A stretch of 64,000 nucleotides of DNA from contig NZ_CP011072.1 of NCBI RefSeq assembly GCF_001190925.1, forward strand, positions 2,914,001 to 2,978,000, in the 5' to 3' direction. Shown here piece by piece: positions 7,239 to 14,575 of this stretch. This stretch comes from Azoarcus sp. CIB. GTDB lineage: Bacteria; Pseudomonadota; Gammaproteobacteria; Burkholderiales; Rhodocyclaceae. A program made the position numbers and the translations under genes. Below the pieces are notes generated by a model. That model was not told the DNA's origin, ran no database searches, and saw only the letters and a list, made by a program, of their open reading frames with translations. The first letter of the stretch is position 1, and each line of letters starts with the position of its first letter.

Positions 7239-8120
7239 ATGCCTCGGGAAGCCAGCATCACGTACGCGCAGGTGGCGGCCATCGCCGATGGGATCAAGGC
7301 CGCCGGCGGGAAGCCCACCCCACGCCAAATCCGCGAGCGTCACGGCAGCGGCAGCCTCGGCACCATCCATAAGCTGTTCCAACGATGGGAAGGCAACCAG
7401 CCGCCATCCATCGAAGCAGGTTCAGCCCTCCCCCCTGCGCTGCAACGGACGATTCTCGACTTCGTGACGCAGGAACGGGCAACGGCTCGGGCCGACCTCG
7501 ACGCCAAACTGTCCGACATGCAAGCGGCCGCCGACGAGCTCGCCGCCGAGAACGAGCGCCAGAGCGGCCACATCGAGACGCTGGAAAGCGCCCTGCAGAC
7601 GTCTCAGGAAGAGAAGGCAGCGCTCGCCGGAAAAATCGAGCAGATGGAGACCGATCTCTCCGCCGCAAGAGACGAAGCCGCCCGTGAGCGCCACGCAGCC
7701 GAGGCCACCCGCACCGAGTTAGCCAAGGCACATGTCCGACTCGACACTATCCCCGTCCTCGAAAAGGACAACGAGCGGCTACGAAGTGCGGTAGACGCCG
7801 AGCGCGACGCTCGCACCAATGCCGAACGTCTGGCCGCGATCGCAGAGGCGAAGGCCGCAGGCCTCAGCGAGCGTCTGGCGGATAGCCAAGCCCGCCACAC
7901 GCGTGAAGTGGCGAACCTCGACAGCCAGCTACAGGACCAAAAGCAGCGAAACACGAACCTCGAGGCTGATCTGTCGGAGATGCGCAAGGAGTCCCGCGAC
8001 CTGGCCGCTCGCCTCGCTCAGGCGACAGGCGAGCTGGAAGCGCTGCGCACTCAGAACGCCGGCCATCTGGATGTCATCAAGGGCTTCACCGCGCAAGGCA
8101 CCGTAACGGGCGCGTCGTAA
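7239..8120 (+). CDS. KfrA-like DNA-binding coiled-coil protein
   Basis: The product is 293 aa, starting at an ATG with a TGGAGA site 8 nt upstream. Residues 1-60 contain the KfrA-type winged/HTH region (AAIADGIKAAGGKPTPRQIR, then ERHGSGSLGTIHKLFQRWEG). From about residue 75 to 280 the sequence is an uninterrupted heptad-like coiled coil rich in Ala, Glu, Arg and Leu. This is the architecture of KfrA of IncP/IncW plasmids, a nucleoid-like protein and autorepressor that aids plasmid stability. Here it probably organises or stabilises the excised ICE. The iterated CGTAC sequence upstream is the likely operator. Confidence 0.8.
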   Translation: MPREASITYAQVAAIADGIKAAGGKPTPRQIRERHGSGSLGTIHKLFQRWEGNQPPSIEAGSALPPALQRTILDFVTQERATARADLDAKLSDMQAAADELAAENERQSGHIETLESALQTSQEEKAALAGKIEQMETDLSAARDEAARERHAAEATRTELAKAHVRLDTIPVLEKDNERLRSAVDAERDARTNAERLAAIAEAKAAGLSERLADSQARHTREVANLDSQLQDQKQRNTNLEADLSEMRKESRDLAARLAQATGELEALRTQNAGHLDVIKGFTAQGTVTGAS

Positions 8121-8271
8121 AGGTCCAAGCGGCCGACGCTGACGTTGTCGTGCGCACGGGGGCCACTCCTTTGCCGGCAACCGTCGACGGAGAACCTGAC
8201 CTGGCAATCGACACATTGTGAAGCGGCCCCTTGACGAGCCGGCGTATGGCGCCTACGAATATATTCAGCGT

Positions 8272-8314
8272 CCGGTCAGCCCCTGTAACCGGAACGACCT
8301 TCGGGTCCGGGGTC
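8272..8314 (+). ncRNA. Pseudoknot leader element, copy 5 (plus strand)
   Basis: On the plus strand: stem CCGGT/ACCGG with loop CAGCCCCTGTA, then hairpin GACC-TTCG-GGTC, then CGGGGTC. Loop AGCCCC pairs with GGGGTC. It lies 64 bp before a 49-codon ORF (8379-8528) and is the only copy on this strand. The tetraloop differs from copy 4 (TTCG versus GTCA), as expected for a structural loop. Confidence 0.75.
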
Positions 8315-8378
8315 AGCCTCAAGATTCATGTCCATCTCGGTGGGATACGCCTCTCCGTAATTTTTCGAAGAGAGACCG

Positions 8379-8528
8379 ATGTTCTCGTACTACCCCCCGC
8401 CTTCCGGCTCCCTCCCCGAGCGCCTCTCCTGCGGCCCTCCCTATCCTGAGGCCCTTCAGGTACCCACTTACATCAAGGATCGCGCCACGAAGGTGGGCGA
8501 CACCGCGGCAGCATCCCGTCTTGGGTAA
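8379..8528 (+). CDS. Short ORF (49 aa), possibly a truncated gene, behind leader copy 5
   Basis: An ATG with a GAGAG site 7 nt upstream opens a 49-codon frame starting MFSYYPPPSGSLPERLS and ending in TAA. It has no recognised domain. All other pseudoknot copies precede ICE genes, so this may be a small gene of the same set or the 5' remnant of a larger gene lost by deletion. The next 260 bp contain only inverted repeats. Confidence 0.35.
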   Translation: MFSYYPPPSGSLPERLSCGPPYPEALQVPTYIKDRATKVGDTAAASRLG

Positions 8529-8792
8529 TTCCGGGACTTGCCAAACGACGATCGTGTCGGTATTTTTCTCTCGTCTCAAAAGCGCTGCGCACGCCTTGAG
8601 ACGTGGCGGGGACGCCTCGCTCTCTCGCTTCGCGCGACTCAATCGCTCATTTCCTTGCTCGTCAAGCGGCGCTTTTCGCCGCTCTGACTTCGTCTCGTCC
8701 TGATTCCCCGCCTTGCGACCGCTGCAATCGCCGTCGGCCGGCCTTGGCATGCATCGACTATTCGGACAACGAACGCCAGCAAGGAGAAACAG
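8529..8792. repeat. Intergenic region with two inverted repeats
   Basis: CGTCTCAA (8572-8579) pairs with TTGAGACG (8595-8602), and AGCGGCG (8665-8671) pairs with CGCCGCT (8677-8683) around CTTTT. Base composition is less GC-rich than the flanking genes. Neither hairpin has a good T-tract. I see no gene here. Confidence 0.45.
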
Positions 8793-9362
8793 ATGAAACA
8801 TGAATCCCAGGCGGCGCACGCCATGCGCCGAACCGGCGGCCCGATCGGTGCCGATCAGAACCTTGGAGGAGACACAGTACCGGGCCAAGTAAACATCGAG
8901 GACATCGCCCACGTCCTCGCGAGCACGTGCTGCTTCGCGGGCCGTGCGCACACCTTCTATTCGGTCGCGCAGCACGACTATCTAGCGAGCACCATCGTGC
9001 CGCCCGATGACGCCCTGGCGGCGCTTCTCCTCCACGCCGGAGATGCGCTCAGGAAACTGCTCGCCGCCTGCCTCAATGCAGAGAGCCAGACGACCGCGGA
9101 CATTCTGGCCGACCTCGGCGCCCCGCCCTACCTGCCGCCATCGGTCAAGTACGCGGACCTCGTACTCCGCGCCACCGAACGACGCGATCTCGATCCGCCC
9201 TATGAAGACGCATGGACCGGTACGACACAGTCCTCACCGCTGGCCCGGCCGATTCAGGCGCTAGCACCTATCGTGGCGAAGCACCTATTCATCGATCGCT
9301 ACTACGAGCTCCGACCACAGGAGGACCGAAGAGCGTTCCCTACTGCGGACAGTGCCTCATGA
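8793..9362 (+). CDS. HD-domain phosphohydrolase-like protein with altered HD motif
   Basis: The product is 189 aa, with an AAGGAGA site 7 nt before the ATG. Residues 34-60 (VNIEDIAHVLASTCCFAGRA then HTFYSVAQH) match the N-terminal part of ICE/phage HD hydrolases related to YfbR 5'-nucleotidases. The expected LLHD metal-binding pair appears as LLLHAGD (78-84), so the Asp directly after His81 is missing, although Asp84 is close by. The C-terminal region (VKYADLVLRATERRDLDPP, 118-136) is well kept. It may be an inactive or re-specialised relative. The stop overlaps the next ORF by ATGA. Confidence 0.65.
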   Translation: MKHESQAAHAMRRTGGPIGADQNLGGDTVPGQVNIEDIAHVLASTCCFAGRAHTFYSVAQHDYLASTIVPPDDALAALLLHAGDALRKLLAACLNAESQTTADILADLGAPPYLPPSVKYADLVLRATERRDLDPPYEDAWTGTTQSSPLARPIQALAPIVAKHLFIDRYYELRPQEDRRAFPTADSAS

Positions 9363-9619
9363 AACAGCATGCCTTCGGTGTCGTTCCGGACACTGTGAGT
9401 GAGACTTGCCCCTTCCTGACGCTAGGCGGTCTTACGGGCGCAGCCGACGGCTTCGCCATGACCGCTCTGTGTATCACCGGCCTGCTCGGGAAGATTGCCT
9501 ATGTCGGCCGAGTCGATGCCTGCCGGTCTTCTCGTCAAGACTTCCAGCGCGAAAACAACACCGGAGGTAGCCGGATCAAGGACGACCCATACTCCGTCGC
9601 AGACGCCGCCAAGCGGTAA
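9360..9619 (+). CDS. Small hypothetical ORF overlapping the HD protein
   Basis: The frame starts in an ATGA overlap with the HD-protein stop, suggesting translational coupling, and runs 86 codons. Third positions are moderately GC-rich. The middle (LGGLTGAADGFAMTALCITG) is fairly hydrophobic; the end is polar. An alternative frame on the same strand (about 9501-9677) is also open and ends 1 bp before the DUF4224 gene, so which of the two is translated is uncertain. Confidence 0.35.
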
Positions 9620-9678
9620 GACTGCGCTGGAGGACGCGACCGAGGCGAAGCTACTGCCTGCGTCAAAAGAGGCATGAC

Positions 9679-9888
9679 ATGTTCCTGACCAAGGACGAAC
9701 TCCGCAACCTCACCGGCTACCAGAAGCCGTCACTGCAAAAGCGTTGGCTCACGGATCGTGGCTGGCCATACGAGGAGAACGCAGCTGGCGATCCAAAAGT
9801 CCTGCGCTCAATCGTCGAGAAGCGCATGGGCGGTTCAACTGCATCTACCCATCGCAGACAAGGCCCCGATCTCGGAGCTATTCTGTAA
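9679..9888 (+). CDS. DUF4224 domain protein upstream of integrase
   Basis: A 69-aa protein starting MFLTKDELRNLTGYQKPSLQ and continuing with a KRWLTDRGWPYEE segment and PKVLRSIVEKRM, the compact DUF4224 fold found beside phage and ICE integrases. Spacing of the helices suggests a small HTH-like DNA-binding protein, possibly acting as an excisionase or regulator; that role is inferred from position. Its TAA overlaps the integrase start (TAATG), so the two are translated together. Confidence 0.75.
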   Translation: MFLTKDELRNLTGYQKPSLQKRWLTDRGWPYEENAAGDPKVLRSIVEKRMGGSTASTHRRQGPDLGAIL

Positions 9889-10901
9889 TGATGGGACGCC
9901 CGCGCAAAATTGATCTCAACCTGCCGCCCCGCATGTATCTCAAAGGGCGGTCGTATTGGTACGCCGCTAAGGGCGGCTGGATCAATCTCGGCCGCGACCT
10001 GTCGATCGCGCGCACGAAGTGGGCGGAGCTGGAGAACACGAACGCCCCCAAGGAAACGATGTCGGGCGTCATCGGTCGATACCTGCGCGAAGTCGTCCCG
10101 CAGAAGGCCGCGAGCACGCAGGCGGGGAATAAACTGGAAGCCTCCACTCTGACGAAGGTGTTCGGACAGATGAAGCCCGCCGACATCACCCCAGCCGACG
10201 TGTGGGACTTCATGCAGGTGCGCGGCCAGAAGTCGAAGGTGCGAGCCAATCGCGAACGCTCCCTTCTGCAGGACGTCATGCGGCACGCCATCATGTGGGG
10301 CCATTGCCGCGACAATCCAGTGCGCGAGGTGAAGCCGTTCAAGGAAATGCCGCGCACGCGCTACGTCACCGACGTGGAATTCGACGCCGTGAAGAAGGTT
10401 GCGCCTCCCCTCGTCGCGGCAATGATGGATCTCGCGCGCCTCACCGGACAGCGCCGCGGCGATCTCCTTGCTCTACGCCGCGATGCGATTACCGCAGAGG
10501 GCCTCCTGATCACGCAAGGCAAGACCGCACGGAGTCGCCCGGTGCAAATCTGCATCGGCTGGACGCCTGCACTACGTGCTGCGGTCGATGCGCTGAAGGA
10601 CCTCGAACGCCCCATTGCGAGCACGCGGCTCGTGACGAGCCGCGACGGATCGCCGATGACGGTCGAAGGCTGGAAGACGGCGTGGCAGCGAACGATGGAC
10701 AAGGCCACCGCGCCTGGACCGAACGGCGAGCCGCCGATCCTTGCCGAGCGGTTCCACTTCCACGACCTGCGCGCGAAGACGGTAACAGAATTGAAGGAAG
10801 CGGGCCGGGATGCGCGCACCCTTTCCGGCCATGCGTCCGATGCAATGATCGAAAAGGTCTATGACCGGCGCAGGGTAAAGAAAGCGACTCCGCTGGAATA
10901 A
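9888..10901 (+). CDS. int: Tyrosine recombinase / integrase of the ICE
   Basis: I start at the ATG in the TAATG overlap (9888), giving 337 aa (MMGRPRKIDLNLPPRMYLKG). The N-terminal part is an arm-binding and core-binding region. The catalytic domain follows with Arg in TGQRRGDL (about residue 187), HDLRAKT (His-x-x-Arg, about 292), LSGHAS and the Tyr nucleophile in EKVYDRR (about 324). The gene ends 74 bp from the encoded CCA of a tRNA-His gene and points at it, the usual layout for a tRNA-targeted element. It would catalyse integration and excision at that site. Confidence 0.9.
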   Translation: MMGRPRKIDLNLPPRMYLKGRSYWYAAKGGWINLGRDLSIARTKWAELENTNAPKETMSGVIGRYLREVVPQKAASTQAGNKLEASTLTKVFGQMKPADITPADVWDFMQVRGQKSKVRANRERSLLQDVMRHAIMWGHCRDNPVREVKPFKEMPRTRYVTDVEFDAVKKVAPPLVAAMMDLARLTGQRRGDLLALRRDAITAEGLLITQGKTARSRPVQICIGWTPALRAAVDALKDLERPIASTRLVTSRDGSPMTVEGWKTAWQRTMDKATAPGPNGEPPILAERFHFHDLRAKTVTELKEAGRDARTLSGHASDAMIEKVYDRRRVKKATPLE

Positions 10902-10905
10902 ATCA

Positions 10906-10941
10906 GCGGGGAGTTTTGAAAAAACGCGGGAGTATTGAAAA
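10906..10941 (+). repeat. Imperfect direct repeats next to the element end
   Basis: GCGGGGAGTTTTGAAAA (10906-10922) and GCGGGAGTATTGAAAA (10926-10941) lie in tandem, 20 bp apart, between the integrase stop and the tRNA-His gene. Tandem short repeats in this position are typical of arm-type integrase binding sites. No matching copy can be sought at the far end because it is outside the window. Confidence 0.45.
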
Positions 10942-10962
10942 CGGCACCCCGAAGGGTGCCGT
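10930..10962 (-). terminator. Terminator of the tRNA-Pro/Arg/His operon
   Basis: ACGGCACCC-TTCG-GGGTGCCGT (10941-10962) is a 9-bp stem with a UUCG-type loop. On the minus strand it is followed by TTTTCAATA, 14 bp after the encoded CCA of tRNA-His. On the plus strand the trailing sequence is less T-rich, but it could also end integrase transcripts. Confidence 0.7.
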
Positions 10963-10975
10963 ATCTCTTTGATTT

Positions 10976-11052
10976 TGGGGCGACATACCGGGATCGAACC
11001 GGTGACAACTGGAGCCACAATCCAGTGCTCTACCAACTGAGCTAATGCCGCC
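10976..11052 (-). tRNA. tRNA-His (GTG), integration target
   Basis: On the minus strand the cloverleaf has acceptor GCGGCAT/ATGTCGC, anticodon stem CTGGA/TCCAG with loop TTGTGGC (anticodon GTG), an encoded G-1 opposite C73, and encoded CCA (10976-10978). G-1 is diagnostic of tRNA-His. It is the last gene of the three-tRNA operon and its 3' end faces the integrase gene. Confidence 0.95.
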
Positions 11053-11092
11053 ACTTTCAGACTGCAGAAATTCTACAGTCAAAAACCTTTAC

Positions 11093-11169
11093 TGGCCTGC
11101 CCGACAGGAATCGAACCTGTAACCCCCGGCTTAGAAGGCCGGTGCTCTATCCAGTTGAGCTACGGGCAG
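11093..11169 (-). tRNA. tRNA-Arg (TCT)
   Basis: On the minus strand the acceptor CTGCCCG pairs with CGGGCAG, discriminator G, encoded CCA. The anticodon arm CCGGC-CTTCTAA-GCCGG gives anticodon TCT. It lies 40 bp upstream of tRNA-His on the same transcript. Confidence 0.95.
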
Positions 11170-11192
11170 ATCCCGCGGGCATCGGGGTTAGC

Positions 11193-11269
11193 TGGTCGGG
11201 GTGGAGGGATTCGAACCCCCGACATCTTGCTCCCAAAGCAAGCGCGCTACCGGACTGCGCTACACCCCG
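11193..11269 (-). tRNA. tRNA-Pro (TGG)
   Basis: On the minus strand the acceptor CGGGGTG pairs with CACCCCG, discriminator A, encoded CCA. The anticodon arm CTTGC-TTTGGGA-GCAAG gives anticodon TGG. It is the first gene of the tRNA operon. The promoter should lie in 11270-11340, divergent from dksA. Confidence 0.95.
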
Positions 11270-11440
11270 AGAGCCGCGAATAATACACACTCATTCCCGA
11301 TGCGTCAAACGTAAGATCGAAAAAATTCAATCCCCGCCAAAAACCATCGAATAAGGCGGAGAGCTGCGTCTTTTCTTGCCCGCTCGATCGGTTTCTGATA
11401 TTAGTTCGCTTCTTTCAATTACCAACCGGAAGTCGAAGTC

Positions 11441-11866
11441 ATGCCGGACGATACACTGCAGAAACAGTTCCCGCCGTACGTCCCCGAAAAGGGCGAGGAA
11501 TACATGAGCGAGAAGCAGATGGCCCACTTCCGCGACATGCTGGAATCGGTAAAACGGGAGCTGGCTGGCGATATCGAGCGCACCGTTCATACAATGCAGG
11601 ACGAGGCCACCGCATTCGCCGACCCCAATGATCGTGCCAGCCAGGAGTCGGACATTGCGCTTGAATTGCGCAACCGCGACCGCGAGCGCAAGCTGATCAA
11701 GAAGATCGACGAGGCCATTGGCCGCATCAATGCCGGCGAATATGGCTATTGCGACAGCTGTGGCGTGGAGATCGGCCTCAAGCGGCTGGAAGCGCGCCCC
11801 ACGGCGACGCTGTGCATCGACTGCAAGACCCTGGAGGAAATGCGCGAGCGCCAGGTCGCAAAATAA
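11441..11866 (+). CDS. dksA: RNA polymerase-binding transcription factor DksA
   Basis: A 141-aa protein closely matching DksA: residues 16-30 (EKGEEYMSEKQMAHF), a coiled coil with the tip Asp residues 61 and 64 (ADPNDRA), LELRNRDRERKLIKKI (74-89), and a four-Cys zinc site at CDSC (104/107) and CIDC (125/128). DksA enters the RNA polymerase secondary channel and, with ppGpp, represses rRNA and activates amino acid promoters. The coil-tip Asp residues needed for activity are present. It is transcribed divergently from the tRNA operon and ends at a terminator shared with pnp. Confidence 0.95.
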   Translation: MPDDTLQKQFPPYVPEKGEEYMSEKQMAHFRDMLESVKRELAGDIERTVHTMQDEATAFADPNDRASQESDIALELRNRDRERKLIKKIDEAIGRINAGEYGYCDSCGVEIGLKRLEARPTATLCIDCKTLEEMRERQVAK

Positions 11867-11910
11867 TAGTGCCACCTCCGGCGCGCCTTTCGAGCAGCCA
11901 GACGCAGGAT

Positions 11911-11939
11911 AAAAAAAGGGACGCCGTGGCGTCCCTTTT
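11911..11939. terminator. Bidirectional terminator between dksA and pnp
   Basis: GGGACGC-CGTG-GCGTCCC (11918-11935) is flanked by A7 on the left and T4 on the right, so it can end dksA on the plus strand and pnp on the minus strand, which converge here. Confidence 0.9.
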
Positions 11940-11956
11940 CATTTGGTCCGGCCGGA

Positions 11957-14056
11957 TTATTCGGCCGGCTGATCCAACAGCGCCTTCATGCTCAGGCGGA
12001 TCTTGCCACGCTCGTCAGTCTCGAGGACTTTGACGCGCACGGCCTGACCTTCCTTGACGTAGTCGGCGACGTTGTTGACGCGCTCGTTCGCGATCTGCGA
12101 CACGTGCAGCAGTCCGTCGCGACCCGGCATGATGTTCACGATCGCGCCGAAATCGAGCAGGCGGATAACGGTACCGTTGTACACCTTGCCAACCTCGACC
12201 TCGGCCGTGATGGCGTCGATCTTTTCCTTCGCGAGCTGAGCACCTTCGGCGCTGACCGACGAGATGGTCAAGCTGCCGTCGTCCTCGATCTCGATCACCG
12301 TGCCGGTCTCCTCCTGCAGCGCACGGATCACCGCACCGCCCTTGCCGATCACGTCGCGGATCTTCTCCGGGTTAATCTTCATCGTGATCATGCGCGGAGC
12401 GAACTCCGACACTTCACCGCGATGCGAGGCGAGCGACTGCTTCATGATGCCGAGGATGTGCATGCGGCCCTCGCCCGCCTGCGCGAGCGCAACCTGCATG
12501 ATTTCCTTCGTGATGCCCTGGATCTTGATATCCATCTGCAGCGCCGTGACGCCCCTCTCGGTGCCCGCGACCTTGAAGTCCATGTCGCCAAGATGGTCCT
12601 CGTCGCCGAGGATGTCGGTCAGGACGGCGAAACGGTTGCCTTCCTTGATCAGGCCCATCGCAATGCCGGCCACGTGTTCCTTCATCGGCACGCCGGCGTC
12701 CATCAGCGCGAGCGAGCCGCCGCACACCGAAGCCATCGAGCTCGAGCCATTGGACTCGGTGATTTCCGACACGACGCGGACCGTGTAGCTGAAGTCTTGG
12801 GGTGCCGGCAGCGCCGCGATCAGCGCGCGCTTCGCCAGACGGCCGTGACCGACTTCGCGACGCTTCGTCACGCCCATGCGGCCGGTTTCGCCGGTCGAGA
12901 ACGGCGGGAAGTTATAGTGCAGCATGAAGCTCTCGCGGTATTCGCCCGCAATCGCGTCGATGATCTGTTCGTCGCGCCCGGTACCCAGCGTCGCGACAAC
13001 GAGAGCCTGGGTTTCGCCACGAGTGAACAGCGCCGAACCGTGCGTGCGGGGCAGCACGCCAACGCGGATCTCGATCGGGCGAACGGTGCGGGTGTCGCGG
13101 CCGTCGATACGCGGCTCGCCAGCCAGGATGCGGCTGCGCACGATGCCTGCCTCGAGCTCATGGAAGATGTCCTTGAGCTCGTTACCGGTCGGCGCTGCTT
13201 CCAACTCCGCGGTGATCGTAGCGATCGTATTCTTGCGGATCTCGTTCACGCGCTCGGTACGGGCCTGCTTGCTGGTGATGCGGAACGCATCCTCGAGCTG
13301 GGCGCCCGCGAGTTCCTTGACGCGGTTGATGAGCGCCTCGTTCTTGGCGGGGGGCTGCCAGTTCCACTCGGGCTTGCCAGCGACCTCGACGAGTTCGTTG
13401 ATCGCGCGGATCGCCGCCTGCATCTGCTGGTGGCCGAACACCACCGAACCGAGCATCACTTCTTCCGAGAGTTCCTGCGCCTCGGATTCGACCATCAGAA
13501 CCGCCGCCTCGGTACCGGCAACGACGAGGTTCAGCTGGCTGGTCTTGAGCTGCTCGACAGTCGGGTTGAGGATGTACTCGCCGTTGGCATAACCGACGCG
13601 GCAGGCCCCGATCGGGCCGTTGAACGGCACGCCCGAGATTGCCAGCGCGGCGGATGCGCCGATCATCGCCGGAATGTCGGAATCGATTTCCGGGTTGAGC
13701 GACAGCACCGTGACGATAACCTGGACTTCATTGTAGAAGCCGTCCGGGAACAGCGGGCGGATCGGGCGATCGATCAGGCGGCTGGTCAGCGTTTCCTTCT
13801 CGGTCGGACGCCCTTCACGCTTGAAGAAACCGCCCGGAATGCGGCCGGCCGCGTAGAACTTCTCGACGTAGTCGACGGTGAGGGGGAAGAAGTCCTGCCC
13901 GGTTTTGGCTTCCTTGGCGGCAACGACGGTGGCGAGGACCACGGTGTCGTCCATGTCCACGATGACGGCACCACCTGCCTGACGAGCAATCTCGCCGGTC
14001 TCGATGGTGACGGTATGCGCGCCGTATGCGAATGTTTTTTTAATGGCGGTAGGCAA
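11957..14056 (-). CDS. pnp: Polynucleotide phosphorylase
   Basis: A 699-aa 3'-5' exoribonuclease with two RNase PH domains (about 1-140 and 320-550), a KH domain with the GKGG loop in [14 protein letters not shown] (about 560) and a C-terminal S1 domain ([20 protein letters not shown]). It degrades mRNA with phosphate as part of the degradosome-type machinery and can add tails. Its start codon is TTG (14054-14056), with AAAGGAT 9 nt upstream and no nearby ATG that fits the family's start; TTG may keep expression low. It lies downstream of rpsO, separated by a hairpin terminator, as in most proteobacteria. Confidence 0.97.
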   Translation of the reverse strand: MPTAIKKTFAYGAHTVTIETGEIARQAGGAVIVDMDDTVVLATVVAAKEAKTGQDFFPLTVDYVEKFYAAGRIPGGFFKREGRPTEKETLTSRLIDRPIRPLFPDGFYNEVQVIVTVLSLNPEIDSDIPAMIGASAALAISGVPFNGPIGACRVGYANGEYILNPTVEQLKTSQLNLVVAGTEAAVLMVESEAQELSEEVMLGSVVFGHQQMQAAIRAINELVEVAGKPEWNWQPPAKNEALINRVKELAGAQLEDAFRITSKQARTERVNEIRKNTIATITAELEAAPTGNELKDIFHELEAGIVRSRILAGEPRIDGRDTRTVRPIEIRVGVLPRTHGSALFTRGETQALVVATLGTGRDEQIIDAIAGEYRESFMLHYNFPPFSTGETGRMGVTKRREVGHGRLAKRALIAALPAPQDFSYTVRVVSEITESNGSSSMASVCGGSLALMDAGVPMKEHVAGIAMGLIKEGNRFAVLTDILGDEDHLGDMDFKVAGTERGVTALQMDIKIQGITKEIMQVALAQAGEGRMHILGIMKQSLASHRGEVSEFAPRMITMKINPEKIRDVIGKGGAVIRALQEETGTVIEIEDDGSLTISSVSAEGAQLAKEKIDAITAEVEVGKVYNGTVIRLLDFGAIVNIMPGRDGLLHVSQIANERVNNVADYVKEGQAVRVKVLETDERGKIRLSMKALLDQPAE

Positions 14057-14138
14057 GTTGGATATCCTTTAGGTGAATGTAAGCAGCAGACTACAACTGC
14101 GAAGCTGTCTCGGTCACGCAACCCTAACAGCAAAAACA

Positions 14139-14173
14139 AAGCCGGTGCGACCCCGCGGGATCTGCACCGGCTT
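14139..14173 (-). terminator. rpsO-pnp intergenic hairpin / terminator
   Basis: On the minus strand, AAGCCGGTGC pairs with GCACCGGCTT and is followed by TGTTTTTG. It lies 53 bp after rpsO. In E. coli the same position holds an attenuating terminator and RNase III sites controlling pnp, so partial read-through is likely here too. Confidence 0.75.
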
Positions 14174-14225
14174 GTTCGCTTACCTTGTCTTTTGCGACGT
14201 TGTCAGACGCGACACGGTCAGCGAT

Positions 14226-14495
14226 TTACTTGCGCAGGCCCAGACGCTCGATCAGGCTGCGATAGCTGTCGGCATTCGTGCCCTTCAGGTAGTCGAGCAG
14301 CTTGCGACGCTGACTAACCATCTTGAGCAGGCCGCGACGCGAGTGATGATCCTTCGCGTTGGCCTTGAAGTGGCCGGTAAGCCCGTTGATGCGGGCGGTG
14401 AGCAGAGCGACCTGCACTTCCGGCGAACCGGTGTCGCCTTGTGCGCGCTGGAAGTCCGTGACGATCTGCGCCTTGGATGCGGTATCGAGAGCCAT
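14226..14495 (-). CDS. rpsO: 30S ribosomal protein S15
   Basis: An 89-aa protein of exactly the usual length, with the signature blocks [18 protein letters not shown] (22-39), DHHSRRGLL (49-57) and RRKLLDYL (63-70). S15 binds 16S rRNA helices h20-h22 early in small-subunit assembly and forms bridge B4. It sits between truB and pnp in the conserved order truB-rpsO-pnp. Confidence 0.98.
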   Translation of the reverse strand: MALDTASKAQIVTDFQRAQGDTGSPEVQVALLTARINGLTGHFKANAKDHHSRRGLLKMVSQRRKLLDYLKGTNADSYRSLIERLGLRK

Positions 14496-14575
14496 GTGGG
14501 TGTTTACTCTTTTCGTTTTCTGCCAATCAGAAGCGTGGGATTATACCCAACGCACCATGAAAAACTCAATGATTA

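Noticed and set aside
8101-8270. Possible continuation of the KfrA-like protein beyond its stop
   Set aside because: The stop at 8118-8120 ends a natural coiled-coil protein; downstream frames show no coiled-coil continuation that would suggest a frameshift.
9501-9677. An alternative small ORF starting MSAESMPAGLLVK before DUF4224
   Set aside because: It overlaps the ATGA-coupled ORF 9360-9619 in another frame, lacks a good ribosome binding site and is Thr/Ser/Pro-rich. I could not decide firmly and kept only the coupled frame.
12104-14317. A 737-codon plus-strand open frame over pnp
   Set aside because: Antisense to the fully conserved pnp gene, His/Asp/Arg-rich and without any domain.
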